Counted from the stretch's first letter, positions 37,149 through 46,707 are shown. The stretch is 64,000 nucleotides of DNA from Mucilaginibacter sp. (GCF_025359345.1 NZ_JANYGQ010000020.1:1-64000), one strand, 5' to 3'. Program-made: numbers and translations. The notes: generated by a model not told the origin, from the sequence alone.

Positions 37149-38252
37149 ATGCGCATTGCTGCCTTCGGTTTCCGGTCGGTCCCGCCATCGAAAGGTGCTG
37201 CCGGCGCTGATAAATTTGCTTTAGAACTTTTTCCGCGACTTGTTACCAGAGGCCATAGCGTTGTGGCCTATAATCGCCGGTACCCGGATGTTTTTGTTGA
37301 TGTAGACGACTATAGGGGTGTAAAGATTAAAACCTTTAAAACTACCCCAAAAAAAGGATTCGATACACTGCTGCACTCCTTTAAATGCACCTGGGATATT
37401 ATTGTAAATAACACCGCTGATATTGTGCACATACAAAATGGAGGCAACAGCATATGGGCGCTGCCCTTGCGCCTTTTTGGCAAAAAAGTATTTATCAGCC
37501 AGGACGGAGTTGATTGGAAACGCGATAAATGGCCCTGGTACGGTAAATTATATTTAAAACTTTCGTCATTTATTACCGCACACATACCCAACGAGGTGAT
37601 ATTTGATAACGTAATTGCCAAAAAACTTTTTGAAGCAAAATTTAACAAGCAATTTAAGTTTATACCCTTTGGCAGCGAAGTCGAGCCAGGCAACGGTAAT
37701 ACCGGAATTTTAACAAAGCACAATCTTGAAAAAGGCGGCTATTATTTATTCGTTGGCCGCTTTATACCTGATAAGGGCCTGCACTACCTGATACCCGCGT
37801 TTAAGAAATCGAACTCAAAAAGAAAGCTTGTGCTAATAGGTGGTTCACCCAACCCTTCGCCATATGAAAAGGAACTGCTCGATATGGCAAATGAGCAAAT
37901 AATATTCCCCGGTTATGTTTATGGCGATGATGTAAATACCCTGATGAAAAATGCTTATTGCTATATCCAGCCATCTGATGTAGAGGGTTTGTCGCCGGTA
38001 GTGCTAACTGTGATGGGGCTTAACGTGCCGCTTATAGTAAGCGATATTGAAGAAAACCAATATGCAGTTTTAGATACCGCCCGCATGTTTAAGCAAGGCA
38101 ATATTGAATCGTTAACCGAAGAAATAAACTTTTGCGAGGCAAATCATTCCGAAATGCTTGCTCTTGCAGAGAAAGCGCAGGTGCGTGCGTTAAGCGTATT
38201 TAACTGGGAAATGGTTGCCGATGAACATGTAAAAGTTTTTGCAGAGGCCTAA
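37149..38252 (+). CDS. Glycosyltransferase family 4
   Basis: This is a 367-residue GT-B transferase. The start MRIAAFGFRSVPPSKGAAGADKF and the LVTRGHSVVAYNRRYPD segment resemble rhamnosyltransferase-type GT4 proteins. The donor domain has FVGRFIPDKGLHYLIPAF, LIGGSPNPSPYE and PSDVEGLSPVVLTVMGLNVPLI. The stop codon overlaps that of the convergent GT4 gene by 4 bases. The sugar is not known. Confidence 0.88.
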   Translation: MRIAAFGFRSVPPSKGAAGADKFALELFPRLVTRGHSVVAYNRRYPDVFVDVDDYRGVKIKTFKTTPKKGFDTLLHSFKCTWDIIVNNTADIVHIQNGGNSIWALPLRLFGKKVFISQDGVDWKRDKWPWYGKLYLKLSSFITAHIPNEVIFDNVIAKKLFEAKFNKQFKFIPFGSEVEPGNGNTGILTKHNLEKGGYYLFVGRFIPDKGLHYLIPAFKKSNSKRKLVLIGGSPNPSPYEKELLDMANEQIIFPGYVYGDDVNTLMKNAYCYIQPSDVEGLSPVVLTVMGLNVPLIVSDIEENQYAVLDTARMFKQGNIESLTEEINFCEANHSEMLALAEKAQVRALSVFNWEMVADEHVKVFAEA

Positions 38253-39376
38253 ATAGCCTTTTTAAATACTTCAACAAGTTGTAACGCAGTGTTACGCCAC
38301 GAGAATAATTCAAGGCGTTCTCTTCCTTTGTTTTTCATGTCCTCACGTAATTCAGTATCATTCAAAACTTTTTTGATTTTTGCCGCCATATCCTCAATAT
38401 CAAAAGGATTGAACTGTAGGACGGCATCGCCGCCAATTTCGGGCAGGCAGGTATTATCGGCTACCAATACGGGCAAGTTACTTTTAAATGCTTCGAGGAC
38501 AGGGATACCAAAACCTTCATTTGTAGATGGGAAAACATACAGCAGTGCATTTTGATAAAGCGCTCCCAGGTCGCTATCAGTTAAATAACCGGTGAGTAAT
38601 ACATCATTGTTAAGGCTGTTAATCTCAATAGCGTCTAAAATTAGTTTGTAATCGCTGTCGAAGATATTGGCAGGGGTGGGGCCTGCTAGTACTAATTTTA
38701 AATCGGGGTAGCTGGCTTTAACTTTTGCGAAAGCTTCAATAAGCGCAGGTATGTTTTTTCGTTTAAACATTGAACCGGCGTGCAGGAGGTATTTTTGTGG
38801 TGCTATTCCAAATTTGCTTAATATCAATTTGTCAATCTGAGAATTGCCGGCAGTAGCTAACTCTTTCGGCCCTTCATATATTACTTCCAGTTTTTCATGG
38901 GCGATGCCGGTAAAATGATGAATTTGCTTTTTCGACCATGCACTGGGCGTAATTACAAACGGCGATCTTTTCGCAGCTGGTACCGCTGTTTTCATATACA
39001 GCCATAGCCATAGCTTACCATAGGCCTCGGGCGATTCAAAACAAAAAGCATCATGAAAAACAGGGATGGTTTTGTACCCCAAATGAATTAGGGGAACGCA
39101 GTTATCAGTGCAGAAAACAATGTTACAACCTTTAAAAAAGGCTTTTAATGGTAAAATCAATTGCTTCCATAACTGGTACCTGGCGTGCTCAATATATTTT
39201 AGCAATTTGTTGTTACCGGCGTAAACAGGAATGCTGGTGTCGATAAAATGAAAGCGGATTGTGGCGCTTTCCATGTTTTTAAATTCTTTACAAAGTTCCT
39301 CAAGGTAGGTGCGTGTGCCTGTTTTGGCCACCTGCAAATCGCGCACATCAACGGCTATGGTTAATGGTTTCGGCAT
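38249..39376 (-). CDS. Glycosyltransferase family 4
   Basis: This is a 375-residue GT-B transferase with the mannosyltransferase-like pattern AVDVRDLQVAKTGTRTYLEEL, IPVFHDAFCFESPEAYG, ITPSAWSKKQI, LLHAGSMFKRKNIPALIEAF and STNEGFGIPVLEAFKSNLPVLV, followed by CLPEIGGDAVL. It is the last gene of a minus-strand run that begins with the flippase at 43747. Its start abuts the stop of the acyltransferase gene with no gap. Confidence 0.9.
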   Translation of the reverse strand: MPKPLTIAVDVRDLQVAKTGTRTYLEELCKEFKNMESATIRFHFIDTSIPVYAGNNKLLKYIEHARYQLWKQLILPLKAFFKGCNIVFCTDNCVPLIHLGYKTIPVFHDAFCFESPEAYGKLWLWLYMKTAVPAAKRSPFVITPSAWSKKQIHHFTGIAHEKLEVIYEGPKELATAGNSQIDKLILSKFGIAPQKYLLHAGSMFKRKNIPALIEAFAKVKASYPDLKLVLAGPTPANIFDSDYKLILDAIEINSLNNDVLLTGYLTDSDLGALYQNALLYVFPSTNEGFGIPVLEAFKSNLPVLVADNTCLPEIGGDAVLQFNPFDIEDMAAKIKKVLNDTELREDMKNKGRERLELFSWRNTALQLVEVFKKAI

Positions 39377-40072
39377 TTAATTTTCTCCCCTGGTTTTTAT
39401 CAGTTTGGCAGGCACGCCCGCAATCACTGAATTTGCAGCGAACGATTTAGTAACAACGCTGCCCGCTGCAACTACGCAGCCATCACCAATAGTGACGCCC
39501 GCCAATATGGTTGAGCCGGCGCCGATCCAACAGTTATTGCCAATGCTTACGGGTTGCTTTGTCACGCCTTGTTCCTTTATGGTTAGACTCATATCGTTGT
39601 AGAGATGATTTTCTGAGAACACCTGCACATTTGGCCCCATTATCACATCGTTGCCAATGTTTATACCGCCTTGGCCTGCAAAATAGGCCCGTGCACTGAT
39701 GCCTGTTCGGTCGCCAATAGAAATACCTTTGCCACGGTAGGCAATTATCCCGGTGCAAAACAGTATCGAATCACGGGCGATAGAAACGTTGTCGCCAAAG
39801 CTGATGCCGTTTTCAGACAGGGCGTTGACGCTCACATTATCCTCAAGAATCAAATTTTTACCGGCTGTTATCTTGTAGCCATGCCTCACTTTAACATGAC
39901 TTCCTCTGAAAAGTAACCCTTTTGACTTTTTTAAAAACGGCTTTAAAAACAGTCCACGGGTAAACTGTATCAACCTCACCCAGGCAATGCTAAATAAATC
40001 CCTTGATGAATGGGGGCTTTCCCACTTATAATTAGGGTCGTTTTTTAATGTTTTTATCAGCTTTTCAATCAT
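39377..40072 (-). CDS. Hexapeptide-repeat acyltransferase
   Basis: This is a 231-residue left-handed beta-helix protein. A basic N-terminus (WVRLIQFTRGLFLKPFLKKSKG) leads into hexapeptide turns (ISFGDNVSIARDSIL), FSENHLYND with the likely catalytic histidine, and VSIGNNCWIGAGSTILAGVTIGDG with the end AANSVIAGVPAKLIK. It is of the WcaF/NodL-like type and probably O-acetylates the second glycan. It overlaps the ligase-like gene by 8 bases. Confidence 0.87.
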   Translation of the reverse strand: MIEKLIKTLKNDPNYKWESPHSSRDLFSIAWVRLIQFTRGLFLKPFLKKSKGLLFRGSHVKVRHGYKITAGKNLILEDNVSVNALSENGISFGDNVSIARDSILFCTGIIAYRGKGISIGDRTGISARAYFAGQGGINIGNDVIMGPNVQVFSENHLYNDMSLTIKEQGVTKQPVSIGNNCWIGAGSTILAGVTIGDGCVVAAGSVVTKSFAANSVIAGVPAKLIKTRGEN

Positions 40073-41459
40073 TATTTGCCGGATATAATTGTTCCGTTTG
40101 GGGCTTCATAATAATACTCATCAATAATCCACATAAAAACCAGTTTACGTAAGATATATACGATGATGACTCCACTTCTGACGTTAACAGTGGGATAAAG
40201 AACCCAACTTTTATTAGTAAAACAGCCATACAAACCTTCTTTTCCCGCCCGTGTAAATGTGGTAGCCATTTTAGGCTCGTTTTTATCAGCATGATATAAA
40301 TCCACAAGTATAAAAATAAGGCAATTATACCAGCTTGTACCCCTATTATTATATATTGGTTTTCGCCGCCCACGTTTTCGCCAAGGCTGCCCGCAACACG
40401 ACCTGAAGTACCCAGCCCCAGGCCTAAAGGTTTCTCAATCATAGCCATCAACCCTTCGGCCCATTCCAAAAGGTGGCCAACGCTCGATGGATTGCTAAAG
40501 TCGATGGTGTTCATTATCACCTCTGTGATGCCACCCTTTTGAACGCCAAATGCGGTAAAAAGGTAGATAAAATATAAAGCTCCCGTACCCAGGATAGCAT
40601 GTACAGTGTAGGTAATATATTTCTTTTTGGTGATTAAAGCGTATACATAAATTATAACAAAATAACTTACAAACGGCGCCCGCGATAAAGCAAATACAAT
40701 TGAAAGGAATGATGCACCCAAAGCAAGCATGCCTACGCCATTAGGCTTAAACTTGTTATCCTCGCGGTTAAACAACGCTATAATAACAGCCAAAGCCAAC
40801 AGGGTAGCAGAGGCGTGCTCCAACGGGTTGGCAAAAAAACTGGCAAAGCGTTTATACCCGCCTTCGGATTGAAATGTCCAGCTCAGGCCAAAATCGCCGC
40901 CGGGTTCGAAGTTGAAGAAGTAGTAAACGTATTCGGCAAAGCCGGTTTTGCTTTGCAGGTGCTGGTTAAAAATCACCTCGGTAAGTACTACACAGCCAGC
41001 GGCAATGGTTAGTAAAGCTATAAAATTGAAATATTTACTTACATACACCGCCTTTATATCCATCAGGCGCCCGGTAAAATATATCACCACAAAAAACGAT
41101 GTGCTTTTAAAAGCCATCAGCCTGTTAACAAAGCCTTGTTCACCAATGGGCAATATGACGTAAATAAATGTGTAGCCTAAAAATGCAAGTATTGCGTAAT
41201 CAATTAAATGGAGACGTGGCCGGTATTGCAGCGATATGATGTTTAAAAACAGCACGCTTAATACCAATACTTCCTTAAAATATTGAAATATGGGAATGAA
41301 ATCTTTAAGACCGAGCAAAAAGGCAACCGACATTGCCGTGGTGTACATAGAAAGGCCGAAAATGAAGAACACCAATATCCCCTGCAAATTCCCTTTCACC
41401 ACCTCACGGCAGGCGACAAAAAACGAAGTAAGGAAAATGAGCGGAAATATGAATAACAT
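40065..41459 (-). CDS. O-antigen ligase/polymerase-like membrane protein (Wzy_C type)
   Basis: This is a 464-residue integral membrane protein with ten or more hydrophobic segments. A large periplasmic loop before the last spans contains EKPLGLGLGTSGRVAGSLGE and GGENQYIIIGVQAGIIALFLY, which resembles the conserved loop of O-antigen ligases and related polymerases. With a separate flippase and exporter in the same cluster it is more likely the Wzy polymerase of the second system than a LPS ligase, but the sequence cannot tell these apart. Confidence 0.78.
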   Translation of the reverse strand: MLFIFPLIFLTSFFVACREVVKGNLQGILVFFIFGLSMYTTAMSVAFLLGLKDFIPIFQYFKEVLVLSVLFLNIISLQYRPRLHLIDYAILAFLGYTFIYVILPIGEQGFVNRLMAFKSTSFFVVIYFTGRLMDIKAVYVSKYFNFIALLTIAAGCVVLTEVIFNQHLQSKTGFAEYVYYFFNFEPGGDFGLSWTFQSEGGYKRFASFFANPLEHASATLLALAVIIALFNREDNKFKPNGVGMLALGASFLSIVFALSRAPFVSYFVIIYVYALITKKKYITYTVHAILGTGALYFIYLFTAFGVQKGGITEVIMNTIDFSNPSSVGHLLEWAEGLMAMIEKPLGLGLGTSGRVAGSLGENVGGENQYIIIGVQAGIIALFLYLWIYIMLIKTSLKWLPHLHGREKKVCMAVLLIKVGFFIPLLTSEVESSSYISYVNWFLCGLLMSIIMKPQTEQLYPANND

Positions 41460-41500
41460 CCTTTTTTACGTGTATCGTTTCAGTTATAAATTGTAGTTTA

Positions 41501-41564
41501 GTCAGAAGTCCTGAGTCTGTAGTCAATAGTCTTTTCTTTGGACTCTGGACTTAAGACTTCTGAC
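41501..41564. repeat. Inverted repeat overlapping the end of a glycosyltransferase gene
   Basis: A perfect 10-bp arm at 41501-41510 is the reverse complement of 41555-41564; inside are further related GAGTC/GACTC pieces. It fills the space between two minus-strand genes. The right arm encodes the last residues and stop of the glycosyltransferase gene. It looks like a dispersed intergenic repeat, possibly also a terminator. Confidence 0.6.
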
Positions 41565-42492
41565 TCCCCAAAGGCCAAATTAGGCTTTTTGGCGTGAAAA
41601 TCCCCTCTTTTAACCCCTTAATTAAAAAGCCTGCTTTTTGCGTACGGCGGCGCAACAACAAATACCCAAGCAACGCCAGGTAGTAAAAACCGTTGTAAAC
41701 CAGGTAAACAGGGTACAACAACGGGTTGCCATACCGTCTTAATATCCAGATATGGTTACGACTGGTATAATAGTGAATAACTGGACTTAAAGTACCTTCT
41801 TTTTTTGGTGCAGCTACTTTTGCAGACACTCCCGCCTCGTGATACATTTTACATGACGGGAGGTAATGTACCTCGAAACCGGAATCACGCAGCCTGAACG
41901 AAAGCTCTACATCCTCGAAATATAAAAAGAATTGCTTGTTAAACATTCCGCTTTTTGCAAGTGCTGAATTGCGGAGCAGCATGCAGCAGCCGGTAACCCA
42001 TTCGGCTTTTTTGTAGGTATTTAATGCATCGGCATCGGGCACAGAAAGGTCAGATATAGTTTTGCCGGTAAATCGGTTAAATTTTCCTTCACCGTTCCAG
42101 ATTTGGGTTTTATCATGCATCCAATAAATCGCCGGTTGCACAGCGGCGGCCTCGGGATGGCTATCCATGTGGTGAAGCAGGCAGCTAACCAGGTTGCTAT
42201 CAACTTCTGTATCAGTATTCATCACCAACGAATAGGTATAACCGTTATCGATGCTGTATATAAGCGCCTTGTTATTGCCTTCGGCAAAGCCGAGGTTTTG
42301 TTGATTATCAACATAAATTAAGTCCGGATATAGCTTTTTTAATATCGATAGAGAATCGTCGGCAGAGCCATTATCGGCCACAATAATATCAAACAAAGCC
42401 TCATCGCAATAATGTTTAAGCGAAGCGATGCAATTAACCGTATGCACAGGCGTATTCCAGTTGAGTAATATAACGGCTACCGGCTTAACCAT
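41551..42492 (-). CDS. Glycosyltransferase family 2, rhamnosyltransferase-like
   Basis: This is a 313-residue GT-A protein with VAVILLNWNTPVHTVNCIASL, VADNGSADDSL, NLGFAEGNNKAL, VMNTDTEVD (metal-binding DxD) and FFLYFEDVELSFRLRDSGF. This pattern is typical of WbbL-type transferases, consistent with rmlA and rmlD nearby. A hydrophobic C-terminal segment may associate with the membrane. The last residues (GSQKS) are encoded by the repeat arm. It overlaps the flippase gene by 8 bases. Confidence 0.88.
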   Translation of the reverse strand: MVKPVAVILLNWNTPVHTVNCIASLKHYCDEALFDIIVADNGSADDSLSILKKLYPDLIYVDNQQNLGFAEGNNKALIYSIDNGYTYSLVMNTDTEVDSNLVSCLLHHMDSHPEAAAVQPAIYWMHDKTQIWNGEGKFNRFTGKTISDLSVPDADALNTYKKAEWVTGCCMLLRNSALAKSGMFNKQFFLYFEDVELSFRLRDSGFEVHYLPSCKMYHEAGVSAKVAAPKKEGTLSPVIHYYTSRNHIWILRRYGNPLLYPVYLVYNGFYYLALLGYLLLRRRTQKAGFLIKGLKEGIFTPKSLIWPLGSQKS

Positions 42493-43747
42493 TTTGGGTG
42501 TAGGTTTTTTTTATGGCATACTCGTACATCAGTACGGCGCTTGTTTCAATTATCAAGGTAAATGCGCCAATTACCAGGGCCCCGCCAATGTTAACCAGCG
42601 CAAACGCAACAAGTACCGATAATATAAAAAGATAAACCGCAATCCTGAAAATATAAACGGTGTTGTTTTTTAAAAGCTGGTCGAGCACGTTTAACACATT
42701 AAGCGCCGACATTATCGGCACAAAGGCCATTACCCTTAAAATTAAAACAGCGGTAGGGTTGTGTTCTTTTGATAAGACAAACACAATAAAATCGGCAAGT
42801 ATAAATATCAGTATAGAGCCGGCAAAAAAGACGGCTGCCAGCAGATACTTTGTTTTTTTGCGATAGATATTCCATAACCCGTTACTTTGCTGAAATAAGC
42901 GCGCCGCATTTGGATAAATAGCGTTTGATACCGTAATAAGCAGGATCCGGCACTGGCCGATGATTTTATCGCACAAAGTATAAGGGCCTAGCAGCGCCGC
43001 ATAACCCCAGCGTGGCATGGCAAATATGATGATAGACTGCTGCAAGTTAACCGAGATGTTATTGATGGTGAGGTAAGAATTATCTTTCCCTATTTTTAGC
43101 ATTTCCTGCCGCGATGGTAACTTAAAGCCTAACCCGTATTGCGAGGCAAAGTAAACAAGCAGCCCGATGTAGGTAATTGTATTGGCCCCGCCCAGTATAA
43201 AATTTACCCAAATGGCATCGTGCGGGCTTTTGACAAAAATCAAAATGGCTATAATTGAAGCTACGTTTGAAAGCATGTTTAATAAATTAAACAACTTCAG
43301 CCTTTCGGCGCCAATAAAGAAACATAAGGGGTTAAACACCTCAGCTAAAGCGATAGGAATTGATAGCAATATGTAGGGGTAATAATCAACATTAACCCAC
43401 TGCAGACCAAATAACAGGGCTATAAAAAGCACGAAGATAACTACCCGAATGAAAAGGTTGTTGTAAAATACGGTGCCCAGTTTTTTTTGATCAGTTAAAT
43501 AAAACGCTACGTCCCGTACGCCAGACTGGCCGGTACCATAGTTAATAACTGAACCCGCTAATTGTGCAAACTTGCTGGCAAACATTATGATGCCAAATTC
43601 CTTTATACCGATAATGCGTGTAATGATGGGGATAAGTAACAACAATAGCAGCATATTTGAAATTTGGATGCTGCTTAAATTTAAAAAGTTGGCTATGATG
43701 TTGGTCGCCTTTAGCTTATTGTAAATGTTAGTTACGCGTTGTTTCAA
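42485..43747 (-). CDS. Wzx-type polysaccharide flippase, second copy
   Basis: This is a 420-residue protein with about twelve membrane segments and the flippase opening LNLSSIQISNMLLLLLLIPIITRIIGIKEFG followed by NYGTGQSGVRDVAF (read as separate blocks). It should translocate the lipid-linked repeat unit of the second cluster. The start is TTG at 43747; the next Met is 31 codons in and would remove residues before the first span. It is probably the first gene of the minus-strand run down to 38249. Confidence 0.82.
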   Translation of the reverse strand: MKQRVTNIYNKLKATNIIANFLNLSSIQISNMLLLLLLIPIITRIIGIKEFGIIMFASKFAQLAGSVINYGTGQSGVRDVAFYLTDQKKLGTVFYNNLFIRVVIFVLFIALLFGLQWVNVDYYPYILLSIPIALAEVFNPLCFFIGAERLKLFNLLNMLSNVASIIAILIFVKSPHDAIWVNFILGGANTITYIGLLVYFASQYGLGFKLPSRQEMLKIGKDNSYLTINNISVNLQQSIIIFAMPRWGYAALLGPYTLCDKIIGQCRILLITVSNAIYPNAARLFQQSNGLWNIYRKKTKYLLAAVFFAGSILIFILADFIVFVLSKEHNPTAVLILRVMAFVPIMSALNVLNVLDQLLKNNTVYIFRIAVYLFILSVLVAFALVNIGGALVIGAFTLIIETSAVLMYEYAIKKTYTQNG

Positions 43748-43894
43748 GTGGTACGGATTGCGGGCAAATTTAACTTAATTTAACCGGAAAAATACGGTTT
43801 AATGATGGAGAAATGATACTGACTGGCGCATTGAACATTTGCTTAATTATGCGTTGGATAAATAATTATATTCGTGAATTAATAAATTTACCGT

Positions 43895-44722
43895 ATGAAC
43901 TACCTTAACCCGGAAATAAAAGATCTGAAACAGCTTGGGATTGATAAGCGTGAAGAATACCTTGACGCCAGTCCGTTCCCCAGTATAGTGTTTGACAATT
44001 TTTTTAACGAGGAAGTTTTAAACCAGGTGTTGTCCGATTTTCCGGATTTATCGCAAAAAAAGGAGGTTATTAGCTACGATAACCACAACGAAAAGAAATT
44101 TGAGGCAAAGGGCGAGAAATATTTTAGCGATATAACCAAAGCGTTTACCCATTATTTAAACTCGCAGCCGGTGCTGGAGTTTTTACAGGAGCTTACGGGA
44201 ATAAAAGAAACCCTGCTACCCGACCCATATTTTGTTGGCGGCGGGTACCACGAGATTAAGCCCGGTGGCTTACTGAAAGTGCATGCCGATTTTAATAAAC
44301 ACGATTTTACCAAACTTGACCGCAGGATAAATTTATTGGTTTACCTGAACAAAGACTGGGAAGAAAGCTATGGCGGCCATTTTGAGCTATGGGATAAAAA
44401 CATGACCAAATCGTGTAAAAAAGTATTGCCGGTATTTAACAGGGTAGCTATTTTTTCGACAACAGACTTTTCATACCACGGCCACCCTGATCCGCTTACC
44501 TGCCCGCCGGACAGGAGCAGGAAATCGCTGGCGTTTTATTATTACTCAAACGGACGGCCCAAAAGCGAAATAAGCGACCGCAGCCACGGTACCGTTTTTG
44601 TTAACCGGGCAAAAATAAAGGATGATATAGTAAAAGAGCCGATCACGTTCAGGGACGTGGTGCTTGATATTGTACCGCCTATTTTGATAAAGGCAGCAAA
44701 AAAGGTAATGAAACGCGGCTGA
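43895..44722 (+). CDS. 2-oxoglutarate/Fe(II)-dependent oxygenase
   Basis: This is a 275-residue cupin-fold oxygenase of the prolyl-hydroxylase-like type. The iron ligands H130 and D132 lie in HADFN; the distal histidine is H195 or H197 in YHGHPDP, and the 2-oxoglutarate arginine lies in RSRKSLAFYYYS. It is encoded divergently from the flippase, with 147 bases between the start codons, and comes before rmlD. Such enzymes hydroxylate proteins or small molecules. The position inside a glycan cluster suggests an action on a sugar, lipid carrier or surface protein, but the substrate is unknown. Confidence 0.82.
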   Translation: MNYLNPEIKDLKQLGIDKREEYLDASPFPSIVFDNFFNEEVLNQVLSDFPDLSQKKEVISYDNHNEKKFEAKGEKYFSDITKAFTHYLNSQPVLEFLQELTGIKETLLPDPYFVGGGYHEIKPGGLLKVHADFNKHDFTKLDRRINLLVYLNKDWEESYGGHFELWDKNMTKSCKKVLPVFNRVAIFSTTDFSYHGHPDPLTCPPDRSRKSLAFYYYSNGRPKSEISDRSHGTVFVNRAKIKDDIVKEPITFRDVVLDIVPPILIKAAKKVMKRG

Positions 44723-44882
44723 ATTCATCCGGGATAGTGTCTTTTCAACACTAATGTTTAAATTTTTGCCTCTAATTTGAAATATAGTGGGCATATTTGT
44801 AATAGTTGCCATAAACACCATCACCTTGTCGGCTTAAACTACCTTTAAGTATTGGCATTTATGCGAAAAAAGATTTTTTTAT

Positions 44883-45740
44883 ATGAAAAACATAGTGGTT
44901 TTCGGAGCTTCGGGTCAATTAGGGCAGTGCATAAAGGCTGTTGCGGCCGAAAAGCAAATAACAACATTGATTTTCCCGCCCGAGGAAGACGCCAATATTT
45001 TAAACACCGCCGGTCTTGAAAAAATATTTGACCAATACAAACCGGGTTGGGTTATTAATTGTGCAGCATATACCGCAGTTGATAAAGCGGAAGATGAGTT
45101 TGAAATTGCTGAAAAAGTTAATAAAACCGGGGCCGAAAATCTTGCGAGATTGTGTGACATAAATGGTGCAGTATTGATTCACATATCCACCGATTTTGTT
45201 TTTAAAGGTGATGTTGCCCATCCGCTTAAAGAAGATGATACAGCCAACCCGATAAGCGTTTATGGGAAAACAAAGCTCGACGGCGAATTAGCGGTTGCCC
45301 GGGCATTGAAAGAGTATTTCATTATCCGAACCGGCTGGCTGTATTCGGAATTTGCAAACAATTTTGTAAAAACGATGCTGAAACTTGGTGCAGAGCGGGA
45401 TGAGCTAAGGATTATTGCTGACCAGGTTGGCACGCCGACCTACGCTATCGATCTGGCTGGGTTTATTTTAATGATTATTTCGGGAGATAGCAAAGCCTAT
45501 GGCACCTATCATTACAGCAACGAAGGCGTAACATCGTGGTTTGATTTTGCACGGGCTATTTTTGATATATCGGGTACGGAGGTAAAAGCCATACCGGTTC
45601 GTACCGACGAATATGTAACAAAGGCCACGCGGCCCGCATATTCGGTAATGGACAAAAGCAAATCAAAACAAACATTTAATATAGAAATACCGTATTGGAG
45701 AGACAGCCTTGTAAATTGCATAGGCAAACTTCAAAAATAA
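44883..45740 (+). CDS. rmlD: dTDP-4-dehydrorhamnose reductase
   Basis: This 285-residue SDR enzyme reduces dTDP-4-keto-L-rhamnose to dTDP-L-rhamnose. The cofactor motif FGASGQLGQ is at residues 8-16; CAAYTAVDKAEDE, STDFVFKGD and the catalytic pair Y127/K131 in YGKTK are all present, as are RTGWLYSEF and VGTPTYA. It is 15 bases upstream of rmlA. The two other enzymes of the pathway, RmlB and RmlC, are not encoded in the window. Confidence 0.94.
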   Translation: MKNIVVFGASGQLGQCIKAVAAEKQITTLIFPPEEDANILNTAGLEKIFDQYKPGWVINCAAYTAVDKAEDEFEIAEKVNKTGAENLARLCDINGAVLIHISTDFVFKGDVAHPLKEDDTANPISVYGKTKLDGELAVARALKEYFIIRTGWLYSEFANNFVKTMLKLGAERDELRIIADQVGTPTYAIDLAGFILMIISGDSKAYGTYHYSNEGVTSWFDFARAIFDISGTEVKAIPVRTDEYVTKATRPAYSVMDKSKSKQTFNIEIPYWRDSLVNCIGKLQK

Positions 45741-45755
45741 CCCCAAATCTTCTAC

Positions 45756-46616
45756 ATGAAAGGAATAATTTTAGCAGGCGGGTCGGGCACCAGGCTCTAC
45801 CCCATAACCAGGGCAATAAGCAAGCAACTGATGCCCATCTATGATAAACCGATGATTTATTACCCGCTATCGGTTTTAATGCAGGCAGGCATACGCGAAA
45901 TTTTAATAATCACAACACCCGAAGACAGCGACAGCTTTAAACGCTTGCTTGGTAACGGCGAGGAACTCGGTTGCAGCTTTAAATACGCCATACAGGAAAA
46001 ACCAAACGGCCTTGCCCAGGCTTTTGTAATAGGTGAGCAGTTTATCGGTAACGACAAAGTAGCGCTTATTTTGGGCGATAACATATTTTACGGTACAGGT
46101 TTTACCGAGCTGATCCGCAGTTTTAACGATGTGGACGGCGCTGCTATTTTTGCTTACCCGGTTGCCGACCCTGAAAGATATGGCGTTGTAGAATTTGATT
46201 CGGATTTTAAAGCTTTATCTATCGAAGAAAAGCCGGCAAAACCAAAATCAAACTATGCTGTACCCGGCCTTTATTTTTACGATAACAGCGTGGTTGATGT
46301 TGCCAAAAAACTTGAACCGTCTCCCCGCGGAGAATATGAAATTACCGATGTAAACAAACGTTACCTGGAGCAGGGCAACCTCCATGTTGGTGTTATGGAT
46401 AGGGGTACTGCCTGGCTTGATACCGGTACATTCGATTCATTAAGCGATGCTTCTGAATATGTGAGAGTTATTGAAAAGCGACAAGCAACCAAAATAGGTT
46501 GCATTGAAGAAGTTGCCTGGCGGCAGAAATTTATTGATAACGAGCAATTGAAGGTGCTGGTAGCCAAGTATATTAAGAGTGGTTACGGGGCTTATTTGCA
46601 GACGCTGCTGGACTAA
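45756..46616 (+). CDS. rmlA: Glucose-1-phosphate thymidylyltransferase
   Basis: This 286-residue enzyme forms dTDP-glucose from dTTP and glucose-1-phosphate, the first step to dTDP-rhamnose. It has [48 protein letters not shown] and FVIGEQF, all matching RmlA. Length is typical. It is the last gene before the housekeeping region, and a dispersed repeat follows right after the stop codon. Confidence 0.96.
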   Translation: MKGIILAGGSGTRLYPITRAISKQLMPIYDKPMIYYPLSVLMQAGIREILIITTPEDSDSFKRLLGNGEELGCSFKYAIQEKPNGLAQAFVIGEQFIGNDKVALILGDNIFYGTGFTELIRSFNDVDGAAIFAYPVADPERYGVVEFDSDFKALSIEEKPAKPKSNYAVPGLYFYDNSVVDVAKKLEPSPRGEYEITDVNKRYLEQGNLHVGVMDRGTAWLDTGTFDSLSDASEYVRVIEKRQATKIGCIEEVAWRQKFIDNEQLKVLVAKYIKSGYGAYLQTLLD

Positions 46617-46620
46617 AGGA

Positions 46621-46705
46621 TTTCGGAAGTCGGATGTTCGATTTCGGAATTTTTTTGACGCCGGAAATGATTTAAAATTTATTAAATCCGAAATGGAATA
46701 TCCGA
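46621..46705. repeat. Dispersed repeat with inverted half, between rmlA and miaA
   Basis: The first 30 bases (GGAAGTCGGATGTTCGATT core) recur almost exactly at 48394-48424. The second half holds related segments in inverse orientation (TCCGAAAT twice), so the unit can fold. It fills the whole space between the convergent ends of rmlA and miaA. Confidence 0.65.
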
Positions 46706-46707
46706 AA

